Part shown: piece after piece, positions 41,956 to 53,862 of the stretch
Layout of the letters: each line of letters starts with the position of its first letter
Numbering within the stretch: position 1 is the first letter of the stretch
Assembly (NCBI RefSeq): GCF_030384665.1
Contig: NC_083675.1
Coordinates: 988,001 to 1,052,000, forward strand
Origin: Lodderomyces elongisporus
Taxonomy: Eukaryota > Ascomycota > Pichiomycetes > Serinales > Debaryomycetaceae
DNA: 64,000 nucleotides
Direction: 5' to 3'
Position numbers and translations under genes: made by a program
Notes under the pieces: generated by a model
Seen by the model: only the letters and a program-made list of their open reading frames with translations
Databases searched by the model: none
Told to the model about the DNA's origin: nothing

Positions 41956-41990
41956 CTCTATGCTCTATGCTCTATGCTCTATACTTCATT
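41956..41990. repeat. CTCTATG-type 7-bp repeat
   Basis: About four CTCTATG units, the outer ones imperfect. Confidence 0.85.
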
Positions 41991-43008
41991 CGTTATCCTT
42001 TATTTTATTTTATTTTTATTTTATTTTTTGATTAAGTTAATTATATATATTATTTGACTATTATCTTTCTGTATATAGCCAAGATGTGGTTTAGGGATAT
42101 AAATGTCTAACTAGTAGATCAGATCAGGATCAACCTCACATTGTGATACAGATAGCTACAGTACCGCACCATATTTCAATCTTTACCTTTTATCTTTTAC
42201 CTTTCACCACTCCCACCCCTTTCCCATCAACACAAATTGTAAGATTTCTTTTATAAAGATTGTTAAAAAAAAACAAATGAAAAAATAATAAAGAAATAAA
42301 AAAGCTGCCCATTTCATCGATATAGTTCCTTTATTCTTTATTATTTCGTTTTGTGATTGTTGTTGTTGTTGTTGTCAGTTTTGTGTAAGTTTTATGTTAC
42401 CTACTCTTCAGGTACGAGAGAAGGAAGGGATGGGGACTTTTGAATCAACAAGGATAAACAATTGTTCATGGATAGTTTGTAGGGGGATCACTACATCTTG
42501 ATCTACAAATTACTAAAAAGGAAATCAAGAACAAATAAGAGAAAAATGGTACTTGTTGTCTAGTACTTTTTCTTCTTGCTATTATTATTGTTATTGTTTC
42601 TGTTATTATTGTATATTTGCAGCTGTAGTAGATATGGAGAATGATTGATAGTGAATGTGGCTGAATTTATTTTCTATTTTTTTCTCAACTTCATCTTCTA
42701 CGTTCTTTGGGTTATGAGTATGCTCATCAGACTTAAAGTTGGTGCACCTAACCTGTCTAATTCGAGGTTAAGGAGTACTTATGAGAGGGAGGAAGTATAC
42801 TGGATGTATTTCATGATCTTGTTCCTTCTTGAGGGAGGATGACAAGTATTTTCACATACTTTTTTTAAAAAAAGGAAAATGACACAACGAAGGACAAGGA
42901 GAGGTGGCAAGATTTGTTTTTTTGGCTTTAATTAAAGAACTACATGATATGGGAAGCCACCCAAACGTTTTCTCAAATTTTCATATTCTTAATTGACTTG
43001 TTTGCTTG

Positions 43009-43080
43009 TTTGTCTGTTTGTCTGTTTGTCTGTTTGTCTGTTTGTCTGTTTGTCTGTTTGTCTGTTTGTCTGTTTGTCTG
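43009..43080. repeat. (TTTGTCTG)9 octanucleotide array
   Basis: Nine perfect 8-bp units. Both strands stay open through the repeat, which explains the spurious reading frames there. Confidence 0.97.
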
Positions 43081-45467
43081 CTTGCTACTTTTGACTGTGA
43101 TACTTTCAGAGTTTATCATTTGTGAAACTCCTTTCGTTAAGCGAGAAAGAGGTGTATAGCAAAGCAATTTGACCCAACCTTGTTCCCCTCCAAATTTTTT
43201 CCATTCTTTCCAATGTCGTTATTTTGTTTATACAAAAATATTTGATTTTGGGAAACTATTGCTGAGTTTTGATTAACAAGAAATCAAATCAACTGACAAT
43301 TTATTGTCGCTGCTTCATCCATCCTATTCTACTTTTGATCATTCTTACTGTTATTTTTTAACTTTTTTGGGAAACATAAGTGATAATACCATGTTAAGTT
43401 CAGGAAAATCATATTAAGCAACCTATTTCTCAAAATTGTTCCTCCAAATTTTTGAACAATAGTTGTTGACTTTTTTTTTTATTTATTCAACAGGAAGGTA
43501 TGGAAGAGCTGGTTGATAAAAGTGTTGGTTAGAGGCACTAGCAATATCTCGAAAAGAACAAAAAAGAACAAGCAAAAAAAAAAAGACAAACAATTGAATT
43601 GGCAGAACTCAACCTACTTTGGCAAAAACAAGTACCGATTCAGCAACTCTCGGCAACTCTCGGGCAAAATATAGTCGACTGTTTTAGCGGTTGAGGATTC
43701 ATATAATTTGTAAGGTACAATAACGTCTTAGCTAGCAACATAGTATTGTTTACAGCTTTGTTTTGTTCTTTTTTTTCTTTTTATTTTTTTCATTCTTTTT
43801 TGCAATTAAAATTTGAACACACAATGTGATGCAATTGCATGTAGACAAGAATACAAGTAGAGATGAAGTTTGTAGTTAGTGTTTTCCCAGTGGTTCCGAG
43901 GGTTCCCTAATAATCTCAAAGTACCAGATAAAAAAATACAAGCAAACAAACAAACAAGCAAACAAAAAGCATTGTTGACCTCTCCGAATATCGAATTGGA
44001 CTTACAAGCGCTATACATGACTCTATAAAACTCCTAACTTTCAATTTCGCAGCAAGAAGCGTGGAGCTACTCGTTTTGATGTTTTACCAATCTCTATTTT
44101 GAATGTTCCCTGAATTAGGTATCGGGATCTGTTTTTTTTTTTTTTTTTGCTTCTCATTTGTTGTTGTCAATTTTGACACAGGTAAAAGCAATAAAGAAGA
44201 ATTACCACAAGTTTTCTTTTCCTACAGATCCGAACCAGCCTTTAGTAAGAGTGGGCTTTATTTTTCCTTCTCTCTCACCAATTCTTTTTTCTCTTTTATG
44301 TCTCATGTTTTCAGCATACACGGCTATGTAAGAGTCCAGCCTTGTACTTCCGAAATTGTGATTTTCCACTCCTCCATAAGGAATTAAAAAACAATAAAAA
44401 TAACAACAACAACTCAGAAATCTTGCAATCGCCATATTACTCAGGAAAAAAGCACAAAAGTTTAGAAAATTCGTCAGAGATTGGGAAATGAAAGTGCCGA
44501 AAAGAAAACAAGGAAAGCAAAATTACAAATAGTCAACCTAAAAACCAAAATGGGGTTTTTAGTCTGTAAAGACCTTGTCACCTCCTACTTGTTCTCTAAT
44601 AAACATGCTTTTAAGAACTTGAATATATGATAAGCTGAACTCTATAGTGAAATAAAAAGAGGAAAATAATTGAAGGCGTATACTTTTCCCTTTAGTCGCT
44701 TAATGCCATTCTTTTCCCCTGCTTACTTTCTCTCCCCACCCCCTCCCTCTCCTCTGCACACAATTCCACTCTCTCCTCAACTGACTAGCATTGTCTTAGT
44801 AACTAGTAACCATATTACATTTCATGCCGGCTAATGCGGATTATAAATTGTTGTATCTTTCCTTTGTTTTTTTCACAGGACAGGGTTTTCCCTGTTGTTG
44901 CATGTATGTATTTGCTACCAAGTGTAACTGTATAATCAAAGGTTGACAAATCCGTTCTCTTCATTTTTTTTATCACTAAATCCAATTTTATTTTATTTTT
45001 TTATTTTTTATTTTTTATTTTATTTTATTTTTCAGAGTACTCATTAAATTGTCGCATTTAAAGTCGTAAATGTTTTTTTCTTTTTTTTCCTCTTTCTATT
45101 CCAAATAACATACAGTAGATTTGCGACATTGAGTATGTGTATACATATATCTTTTTTTTTTTTTTCTTCTTTTCTGTTGTCTACCAAGGCATCTCTCTCA
45201 CACTCTCTTACACACACTCATCTCATCACATTTCTTATCAACGAAAATTGTACAGACTTGAATTATAGGTTTTCTAACCAGCAAGGAAAAAGAAGAAAGG
45301 AAAAAGAAAGGACTCAAGAACAAAGACCCCTTCACCCTTTCACCCGCTTCACCCCCTTCAAGAATAAAGCACATTTTCAATACTCAACCACCCTGCTTTA
45401 TCCATTAGCTAGATTCAAAGACAAAGGTCGAAGCTAAAGTCACAGTAAGAATAAAAGTAAACTAAAG

Positions 45468-46322
45468 ATGGCTGTTTTAAACTCAAACCCAGAGATCCTC
45501 TTACGAAAACGTAAGAATGCTGATCGCAAGAGATTGGAAAAACAAGAACAAATCCGTGACAAGATTGCAGCTGCAAAAAAGTTGAAGTTGCAGCAAAAGA
45601 AGAAGAAATTTATCCGTGCTGAAACATTACTAAGTAATCAAAAATCCAATGAAATCGAGCGCAAGAGGATAAAGAATATTTCCAAGAAATTGAAGAAGCT
45701 GAATGAAACCGAGTCGATCAGCGAAGGAGGAGGAAAAGTTAAGGACCAAGGCGATTACAAACTCTTGTTCCTTATAAGAATTCCCAACCATACAAAGGGG
45801 CTCAAGATTCCCAAAAAGGCATTTCAAGTGCTACAAGTATTGAAATTAACAGAGTCAAATACCGGTGTTTTCATCAAGGCCAATAGCTCAACAATCAAGT
45901 TATTGGGTCTTATTGCGCCATATGTGATTATTGGTCAACCTTCAATATTGTCAATTAGAAAATTGTTTCAAAAAAGAGCTCGTTTCAAGACAATTGAGCA
46001 AGACGAAGAGACCAAGGAAGATGTGGAAAAAGTTGTCAAGTTGGACAACAACAAGGTAGTGGAGGACAAGTTTGAAGATGACGGAATGATTTGTATTGAG
46101 GACTTGATCCATGAAATAGTCACAATGGGTCCAAATTTCCTTAAGATTACTGGATGGTTGGAACCATTCAAATTAAACCAGCCTGTTCACGGCTGGGGCC
46201 CTCAAGCAAAGTTGGCCAGGTTAATCTATGATAATGACCACAAGGTTTCTATTTCATTAGCTCAGGATTATAAGCTTCAAGAGGTGGAGGATATCGACCT
46301 GGTAATTGATCAACAGAACTAG
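45468..46322 (+). CDS. RLP7: Ribosome-biogenesis factor Rlp7
   Basis: A 284-residue uL30/L7-like protein that acts in the nucleolus in early 60S assembly, in processing of 27S pre-rRNA around ITS2. It differs from the ribosomal protein Rpl7 by extra length and by its N-terminus: a Lys/Arg-rich helix (LLRKRKNADRKRLEKQEQIRD) that binds pre-rRNA. The uL30 core is LLFLIRIPN...KGLKIPKKAFQVLQVLKL...IKLLGLIAPYVIIGQPS. It is followed by an acidic insert and the conserved end CIEDLIHEI...F..ITGWLEPF. S. cerevisiae Rlp7 is 322 residues, so this one is slightly short, mainly in loops. The first ATG fits the family start. The promoter faces the 4.5-kb divergent region. Confidence 0.92.
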   Translation: MAVLNSNPEILLRKRKNADRKRLEKQEQIRDKIAAAKKLKLQQKKKKFIRAETLLSNQKSNEIERKRIKNISKKLKKLNETESISEGGGKVKDQGDYKLLFLIRIPNHTKGLKIPKKAFQVLQVLKLTESNTGVFIKANSSTIKLLGLIAPYVIIGQPSILSIRKLFQKRARFKTIEQDEETKEDVEKVVKLDNNKVVEDKFEDDGMICIEDLIHEIVTMGPNFLKITGWLEPFKLNQPVHGWGPQAKLARLIYDNDHKVSISLAQDYKLQEVEDIDLVIDQQN

Positions 46323-47273
46323 GGATTTACATAAAAGTATGATCAAGAGGATGAAAATGAGAGAAGGATAAAATGAGAGAAGGATAAAAAGAAAGAATGA
46401 GAAATAAAGAAAAAGAGGAACTTGACTTGGTTCTTTAGTTTCACTAGTATTTTGTCTTTTTTTTTTTATTTTTTTGAAGAAATACAAAGGTAGCACAATG
46501 TTAATGAATAGCAAGAGCAAGGGAATTTGGACTGGTATTCGCACAATCTTTTTCCGTATTTTTTTTGTATATTCTTTGTATGTTCTTTCTAGTAATTGGG
46601 CAATTAATGTATAAAATTGAGAATATTAGCAGAGTTGTCTCACACTCCTCTTCCTTTCCGTTTTTTTTTTTTTATTGTTATTCTCTTTATCTATCACATT
46701 ATTCACCTTGTATTAAAGCATTATTTAACTGATCAAGAGTATTATTTAATTTCATTTTCTGTTCTCTGGCAAAAGTGCCAAGTGGAAATAGCTTGCCTTC
46801 CACTCGCTTGTGTGCAAAGTTGTTATAGCTTTGCTTTTGCCAACTGGGTTCAGATAAAAGAGTGAACACAATATTGTTTATAAAAAAAAAAAAAAAAACA
46901 ATGAAAAGCACAAACAATCAACAAGTGGTGTACAAGTCTTTCTAAATTGTATAGTATAGAACTTTTTGGTATACAAATCTTTTATATAATACAAATACAC
47001 CACTAGGTGAAGAGAGTGTGAGAGAGGGTGAGGAAAGGAGACAAAACCTTGTCTTTGAAAGCAATGATAAGCAAACGCAACGGGGCTTTAATTTTCCTTT
47101 TTTTCTTTTTTTTAGATCCGGGATAATATCAACAATTCCAACCTCAAGGCGTTTATGGTGTAGTGACGTTGGAGTTGAAGGTTGAAGGTGTAGATTGACA
47201 AAAGGAAAAGAGGCGGAGAGGAAAAGAGGAGTACGGATAGAAGAGAGATAAGAGTATTGATTGCGGGGATCTC

Positions 47274-47330
47274 AAACCAAAACCAAAACCAAAACCAAAA
47301 CCAAAAACCAAAACCAAAAACCAAAACCCA
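47274..47330. repeat. (CCAAAA)n-type repeat
   Basis: About nine units of CCAAAA/CCAAAAA. Confidence 0.95.
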
Positions 47331-47527
47331 ATCCAATACCAAAGGTAAAGGAGGAAAATAAAGTTAATAATACTTGAGCTCTGTTTTTGTCTGGCTCTTT
47401 ATTAGCTAAGCACACTATGTAAGTCTACCATTTAGATTGAAAATGACTATAAATTGACTACTACTCACCGTGTACCCATGACTTCCAAGGTAAGGTAAAG
47501 AAGAAAAAAAAAAACAGAAATACTTTC

Positions 47528-47535
47528 TGACGTCA
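47528..47535. promoter_or_regulatory. Perfect CRE/ATF octamer TGACGTCA
   Basis: Second perfect TGACGTCA in the window, about 6.3 kb upstream of the Gln-rich gene and 1.2 kb after RLP7. Function is inferred from the motif only. Confidence 0.35.
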
Positions 47536-47700
47536 TAAACTAAGGGCTCTTCTTGATCTAAATTATCTAACAATATGCTTACTATATATCTTCATAATCA
47601 ATTTACACAAGCCCCATTTATCTAAATGCTAGACTAAAACATCAATCAAGAACAACAACAACAACAACAAACAAAAGAAGAAGAAGAAGAAGAAGACAAA

Positions 47701-47731
47701 GGGCCCGGATGGCCCCAAGGGCCGAAAAGGC
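47701..47731. other. GC-rich cluster of short inverted repeats
   Basis: A GC-rich island in AT-rich DNA: GGGCC-CGGATG-GCCC followed by GGCCC-CAA-GGGCC, two small hairpins sharing bases. It could be a structured RNA element or a binding site; unassigned. Confidence 0.5.
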
Positions 47732-49365
47732 TCAGAGTTCTGCAACCGCAAGTTATTCTTCTAGCCTTTCTTTTACACACATATTTACTTACTTACACTC
47801 ACTCTCTTCTCTCTATCTTCTCTTTTAATGGCTTTACTAGAAAACGTGCTATTTTTTTTTGGCAAGGTTCAATGCTTTTTGCTTTTTATATTCCCTTTCA
47901 TTTTTAAGTTTCCTTTCCCGACCGGAAGTTTCTCAATTTTTTTCTCTTTTCTTTTTTGAAATTCACCCCACTTGCAAATAGCATCTGAGACAAGATGTTT
48001 AAATCTCATAAATCGCTCCTTCTCTCTTTTGTTCTCAACTCGAGCAAAAAGGAAGGAAGGAACGAACGAGAGAAGGAAGGACAAGGGATATGTATTGCAC
48101 TCTATGCATTAGACTGAGCATAGAATGTAAAAGCAAGCAAAAAAGGCAAAAGAAAACAGGAAAGGCAAAGAGCAAGAAAAGTGGAAAATACAAAAAAAAA
48201 AAAAAAAAGAATTGGACAAAACCACCCAAAAAAATAAGAGAAAAGGTCGAGAACAAAGGAACGGAGAGAAAAGCAAAAGAAAATATAAAAATAAAAAAGT
48301 TGCGCGTTTCAAGTTGACTAAAAATTGGTTTTTTTACATTTTTTTTTTTGGTGCTATATAAGCCTGGGTTATTGTTCTATTAGTGTGAATGTAGTTAGAG
48401 TGTATCAAAGTGTTTGATCAAATTCTTACACTTTTTAAAACATATATCTGTACTTGTATAGATGTGAATATAGCAAACCAAACCAGGAATAATCTACAGA
48501 AGATATGTTAATGGTACTACTGTTTTGTCAAATTCAGTGGATGTTTCTTCATTTTAATTTTTTTTTTTTCCTTCTTCTTCAAAAAAAATTAATAACTGCA
48601 ATCAGTATTTCAACGAGTGTCACACTGGTGGTGTATAGGTTATAAGGAGACACAGTATTGCAAGAGAAAAGGAAACGGAAAAAGAACAGAGAATAAGAAC
48701 AAAGGACCTCGGCCCTTTGTTCTTGTTGTGAAGACAAAAATTAAAACAAGACAAAACAAGACTTAACCATACAAAACATGCAAGAGCAAAGGTTGCTTGA
48801 GTCCGTTTGATTACAATATAGTCTTCAATGTAAGAATACACCTGATAGAGAACAACATCAAAACATCAAAAATAAAACATACACCTAAAAGCCAGACGGA
48901 AGTAGCTATTACTTAGACCAAGCACAATGGTTTAAACAAAAACCCCCCGTGGCTATTTGGAACGGACCAAAACTAAAAAAACCAAAAAAACCAAAAAGCC
49001 AAATTAATTAACAGTGAAATGGAATTGCTACACAAAACCATAGAAGAGAGGAGACTAGGAATTACGGGGTTCCTTTTTATTTTTATTTTTATTTTATTTT
49101 TATTTTTATATTATTTTACTATTGCTCTATTTTCTTTAATTGAAACGCAAAAAGGAAAAAGCGCAAGTGATTCATGGTCTGATTTTGAAAAAAATAAAAT
49201 GCAAATGAATGTCTATTTCTCTCTCCAATATTGGGTCAAGGACTACAGGAAGTAATTTAGGATTGGTCTAGTTTGCTTTTGCATCAAAACAAAGAAATGT
49301 GTTTTGAATTTGCCTTGGGATTGTTTTGTCTTGAAAAAAAACGTCTTCTTTACAGTTTCTGTTAG

Positions 49366-49390
49366 TTACGTTACGTTACGTTACGTTACG
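49366..49390. repeat. (TTACG)5 microsatellite
   Basis: Five perfect 5-bp units. Confidence 0.95.
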
Positions 49391-51135
49391 TTTCTTTTTT
49401 TTTCTTTCTTTTTCGGCAATTCGTGTACGGAACTAAGACAATGATTTAAAACAGCAAATTTCCGTTTGTCCAAAAGTATCTGAACCCACGAGGTCAGTGA
49501 CTTTGGAGGGGGAGGAGGAATGTAAATGTATATCTTGTTTAACAAAGATATATGGGAAAGGGGTGTTACTATGTGTTTGTATGTGTTTATATATGTTTGT
49601 CAGTATTTACAGAACAGAGATAACAACTCCGGTGTGGAAGATCGACCATAACAATACATTTCAATTTGGTGCTTTGGTTATTCAAGAGACTGAAGAATAA
49701 AGCAAAATTTATAAAACAGGCAGGAAAAAACAAACTGCCTTTTCCTTTCTCACCCTCCCTGCCTCCCTTCCTCCCTACCAACAAATGGTTTCAATAATCG
49801 ATTTTCGTGTGCATTGGATTTTGTCTATTTTTTTTTTTTTTTTTTTTTGCATAAAACACAAATGTGCTTGGACGCCCTGTTTTTCTTTAATTGTTTTGGC
49901 AAATATTGGCATCTACAATAGATTCTTTTACTTTTATTCGCTATTCTACCCCTCCCTATCTTTATCTCTACCTCTCCCTCCTTCATTTGAAAATATTGCA
50001 AACAATGATAATGTTTTAATTACTCTTTTATAATTCAATTTTGATTGCTTCAACAGCAAAAGTAAAATTTCAGAGAATCAAAAAGGAGAACGGAAAATAG
50101 AAAACGGATAATGGAAAATGAATAACAATAATAATCATAACACTAGTTTATCCAAGATATTCTGTTATTTGGATAAAGGAGTTTGAACTACTTCTGGGAG
50201 TATTCAATGCAGCATTGTTTGATCTGCAAAGATATCCGGATGATAAGGAACTTCAAATGTGTATGTGTATGTGTATGTGCTTGTGCTTGTGCGTGTGTGT
50301 GCGTGTTTGGACTTAAAGGTTGAACAAATTTTTGCCAACAAACTGTTGGCATCTGCCCTATTGTCCCTTTTCTTTTCCTTTTCTTTTCCTTTTTGTTTTC
50401 CTTTTTGTTTTCTTTGTTTTGTTTTGGAGGGGCGAATACCAAAATCTTGTACTAACCGGAAAACTGATGTCGTTCAACATCGCCGTTCCTTCCGTAGAAT
50501 TGCACCCCCACTTTTTTTTTTTTGCTTTTCTTTTTTCATCTATTCTTCGGCACCCCAATAATACCAACTCTTTACACAAACTTAGACACCATGCGCTTTT
50601 CTATTTTGCTTTATTTTGCTTTGCCCTATACTATTTTGAAAAAACATTTCCATGTCTTGCATGGCTCAACTAAATGGGATTCTATTGTTTTGCAAGAAAA
50701 ACGTAAAGACTATTTTCTTTTCTTTTTGGTTCTTTACTTTTTTTTTTTTTTTGTATTTATCCCTCAAAAATCTTATCTCATGTTGGTTAAAACCCTTTTG
50801 ATTGCATGCAAATATAATATTCGGATGTGTTTAATAGTATTTGCCAAAGAAATGTAAAGTTTGCTGTTTTTGTGTCCGCTATCAGTGTATTTGGTGCTGC
50901 TCAAGATAAATTGCTAAACCTCAAACTAGACTAGATTTCAAACACCTTCCAACTTGATTTCAAAAAAGGTAAAGAGCAAAGAGGTAAAGAGCAAAGAGAT
51001 AATTCTAGTAGAAGAGTTGTTCAAACGTTGTTTTTTTTTTGCTATCGTTGCGGAATAAGGTTTCGCTAATTGTTGGCGCAAAAGTGAAACATTGCAAAAT
51101 AGGACTTGAAGAAGAAGAGGAGTGTGGGAGAGAGA

Positions 51136-51168
51136 GAAGAAGAAGAAGAAGAAGAAGAAGAAGAAGAA
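51136..51168. repeat. (AAG)n microsatellite
   Basis: About eleven AAG units. Confidence 0.95.
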
Positions 51169-51719
51169 AGAGATACACACACATTCTCTCTATTCTCTTA
51201 TTTCAATCATTGTTTGTTGATATAAACCTGTGTAGTAAACGAAATTTAGTTTCTTATTCACTAATGTATAAACTCTACACCGAATACACAAGACAACTTC
51301 AGCCGAGTCAAACTCTTCGGTAGACTTGCTACCTATGAACAAATGGATACAAATTTGCCAAATATGTAACTTTCCATTGTGCATATGAATTTATGTTACA
51401 ACAAATCCTCAGCCAATCTGGTAATAATCACCAACCTAAAACAAAAAAAAACAAAAAAAGAGAACTAAACAAAAAAAAAAGAGAGAAAAACATCCAAGGT
51501 TTGCTATTGCATTTTGTTTAGGCAAAGACCACTTATGTTCCTTTCTTTTTGTTCTGTTTTGTTTTGTTTTTTATCTTTTCTTTTCTTTTCTTCCCACTTT
51601 TACAAAACGCATCCTTTCGGCTTTTCAACAGTACCTTTATCGACTTTAACCAAATCTCGGATACTCCAAATTAGGGCATAAGCTTACCCTTCACGGTTCA
51701 TGAATGTTTTGACTATTCT

Positions 51720-51780
51720 TGTTCCTGTTCCTGTTCCTCCTGTTCCTGCTGTTCCTGCTGTTCCTGCTGCTGCTGTTGCT
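51720..51780. repeat. TTCCTG-type tandem repeat
   Basis: Mixed GTTCCT/GTTCCTGCT units, 6- to 9-bp, about eight copies, ending in CTG units. Confidence 0.9.
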
Positions 51781-53862
51781 TGCATGAATCTCGACGAAAC
51801 CGAATGTTCCATATCTATCAAAACTCGATGAGATTAAGCTATTGTTGTGACACACCTGGCCAAGTCCAAAACAAAAGACTTCAAATATGCTTCTGAATAC
51901 CCGGATGGTCCCACTCAAGGCTGCATCCAGCGCCTTGTTTCTCCATAAAAAACATTAAACAAAAAATAAAAAATTAAATAATTTGCCAGCATGGAGGAGA
52001 ACCGGATCTCAGCCATATTATCCGGATGGTAGCCACACACCCATAAACATAAACATAAACATAAACAAACACAATCAAAAGAGCTTAATAAATGCACCTG
52101 CAACACACGCATACTCTGGTACTCAAGACAAAGCCGGTATATATATATATATATATATAAATATATACATTTACAAGAACAATGTATAACGCGTATGCTA
52201 AAGGGTTTAAGAAAAGTTTTCATCACCATCTGTACATATCAGAGTATAATCTCCAATTAATCAGTAGTTGATGCAGAGCGTTTGTTTGATCAATCATCAG
52301 CTGCTGGCAAACCATTTTACCAACCATTCAACCAATTCTTTTGCCCATTTACTCATTTACTCAATTACTTTCCCACATTTTCTAATCCCTTTACACTTTA
52401 TTGTTTCCCTTTGTAACCAAGGGAAACCTTACATTACAGTAAGAAGTAAGAAACTAGAAACAGGAAACAAGAAAGGAACTGCAACCACGGAAAGACTGGC
52501 TCGTGAAGAATTAACAAACACACACTGGAGCCAATCTTTCCATACTTTGCTTTCTGGTTTGAATTTGCTCTACTTACGAACATTTTTTTCTAAACAAACG
52601 GATCGTGTTAAACTTCTTTTTTAGATTTTCTCTAGAGGATTGCAAAAAACAAAACAACCAAACTCTTGCCATTTATTAGCACTTGAATATTCAACTTCAA
52701 ACTGGAATGTTTCAATAAGAAATATTCGGTTTTAACGGAATAGAACAAACACAGAATTGAAGCGCAAAAACAAAAAAGAGAAAAGGATAACAGTCAAACG
52801 ACGTAGGCTTTAGATGATTAGAGGATTTAGAGGATTGGTGGATTGGAGGAATGGCAATGGTGAATAGTGCATGGAAGGTGGATTATCAACCCTGGCATCT
52901 TTTACCGAGGGAAACACGTTCAAGACCCGAATCTTACAATAAGGCAATCACCAAAGAAATAGAAGAAAAGGATTTGCGCACTTACACACCACTTCTTTTT
53001 TCCTCTTGGAATGGAATGGATTGGCTTGGAAGTTCTTCTACACTATCTTCTAGCCCTTTTAAACACACGCACACACACACACACACAGAGAGACACTATC
53101 TCTACCCCTAACACTCTGTGCATGCCGGGCCAGTAATAATGGAAGGTGGTCAAGTGCAAGAGTTTCTTGAGTTGAAAATATCGACAATAGAACGTACTAA
53201 AGAATTATTATAAATGCTTACTCTTCTTTTACTTATTCTTCTTCTTCTTCTTCTTCTTCTTCATTTATTTCAACAGGTTTTGTAACCTTTTTAAAAAAAT
53301 CCAAAAACGCTGTGCATATCCTGCAGCCAGAAAGAAAAATAATAATCATAACAACAACAACAGCAAAAGTGTACCGCCTAAAATTTCATACAAAAAAAAA
53401 AATTAATAAAGGAAATAAAAAACAGAGGACAAAATTAATTTGGAATGAAACGAAATCCGTCTTAATTTGTGGTTCTGGTTCATAAGAATGAAGATATATA
53501 AATGAATGGACAGTTTCCTTCAAAAAGCCAAAAAGATAAAGTAAAAAAAGAGTCAGCTTTGATTTTAAAATTTTTTTAATTTTTTTTTGGGGGGTTGGAA
53601 ACAAGTGGTTAACATATATTTGCAACATTGCCAACTACCCATTACCCCATTGCCTATTACTCAATATTCATTACCCACTAACCTGTTGTTTATCACCAAA
53701 CACTACCAACTGAGATTTTCTTTTTCCTTATACTTAAAATTTAACCATCAAGAAGAAATTGCAAACTTCAATTCTATCAAATATTTCTAACCTGAAATAT
53801 TTATCAACAAGTCAACTTATTTCTCCAAGTCTTGTAATTGAATAAGACAAACAAAGAATACA

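Larger units (their letters stand above)
40973..45467. other. 4.5-kb divergent gene-free region between RFX and RLP7
   Basis: No gene I can support. Open frames here read homopolymers or repeats. Contents: an X-box half site at 41019; a GGGAAA-type purine block (41240-41284); a 10-bp tandem repeat (41531-41600); CTCTATG repeats (41956-41990); poly-A at 41695-41711; (TTTGTCTG)9 at 43009; and (TTTTA)n at 44990-45033. RLP7 is a compact housekeeping gene, so most of this length probably serves RFX (inference). Confidence 0.6.
46323..53862. other. 7.5-kb gene-free region upstream of the Gln-rich gene
   Basis: The longest non-coding stretch in the window. Open frames reach at most about 118 codons and have no recognisable features. 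Contents: CCAAAA repeats (47274-47330); a perfect TGACGTCA at 47528; (CAA)n and (AAG)n at about 47655-47695; a GC-rich hairpin cluster at 47701-47731; (TTACG)5; an (AAG)n run at 51136; TTCCTG repeats (51720-51780); an (AT)n tract at 52138-52160; a (CA)n at 53067-53085; a (TTC)n at 53238-53262; and four same-strand copies of CCGGATG. Very long leaders are typical of master regulators in CTG-clade yeasts, which may be what this is. An undetected ncRNA or a centromere are alternatives. Confidence 0.55.

Noticed and set aside
42645..42842. 65-codon open frame in the RFX-RLP7 region
   Set aside because: No motif or conserved feature; length expected by chance in AT-rich DNA of this size.
43009..43080. 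CRISPR-like repeat array
   Set aside because: Eight-base tandem units without spacers, in a eukaryotic chromosome; a microsatellite.
52268..52624. 118-codon open frame in the long leader
   Set aside because: Chance composition, no motif, no repeat-free conserved feature I can recognise; kept only as the longest frame there.
46323..53862. Centromere
   Set aside because: No large inverted repeats, and no sequence signature is known to me that would identify it; kept only as an alternative needing CENP-A data.
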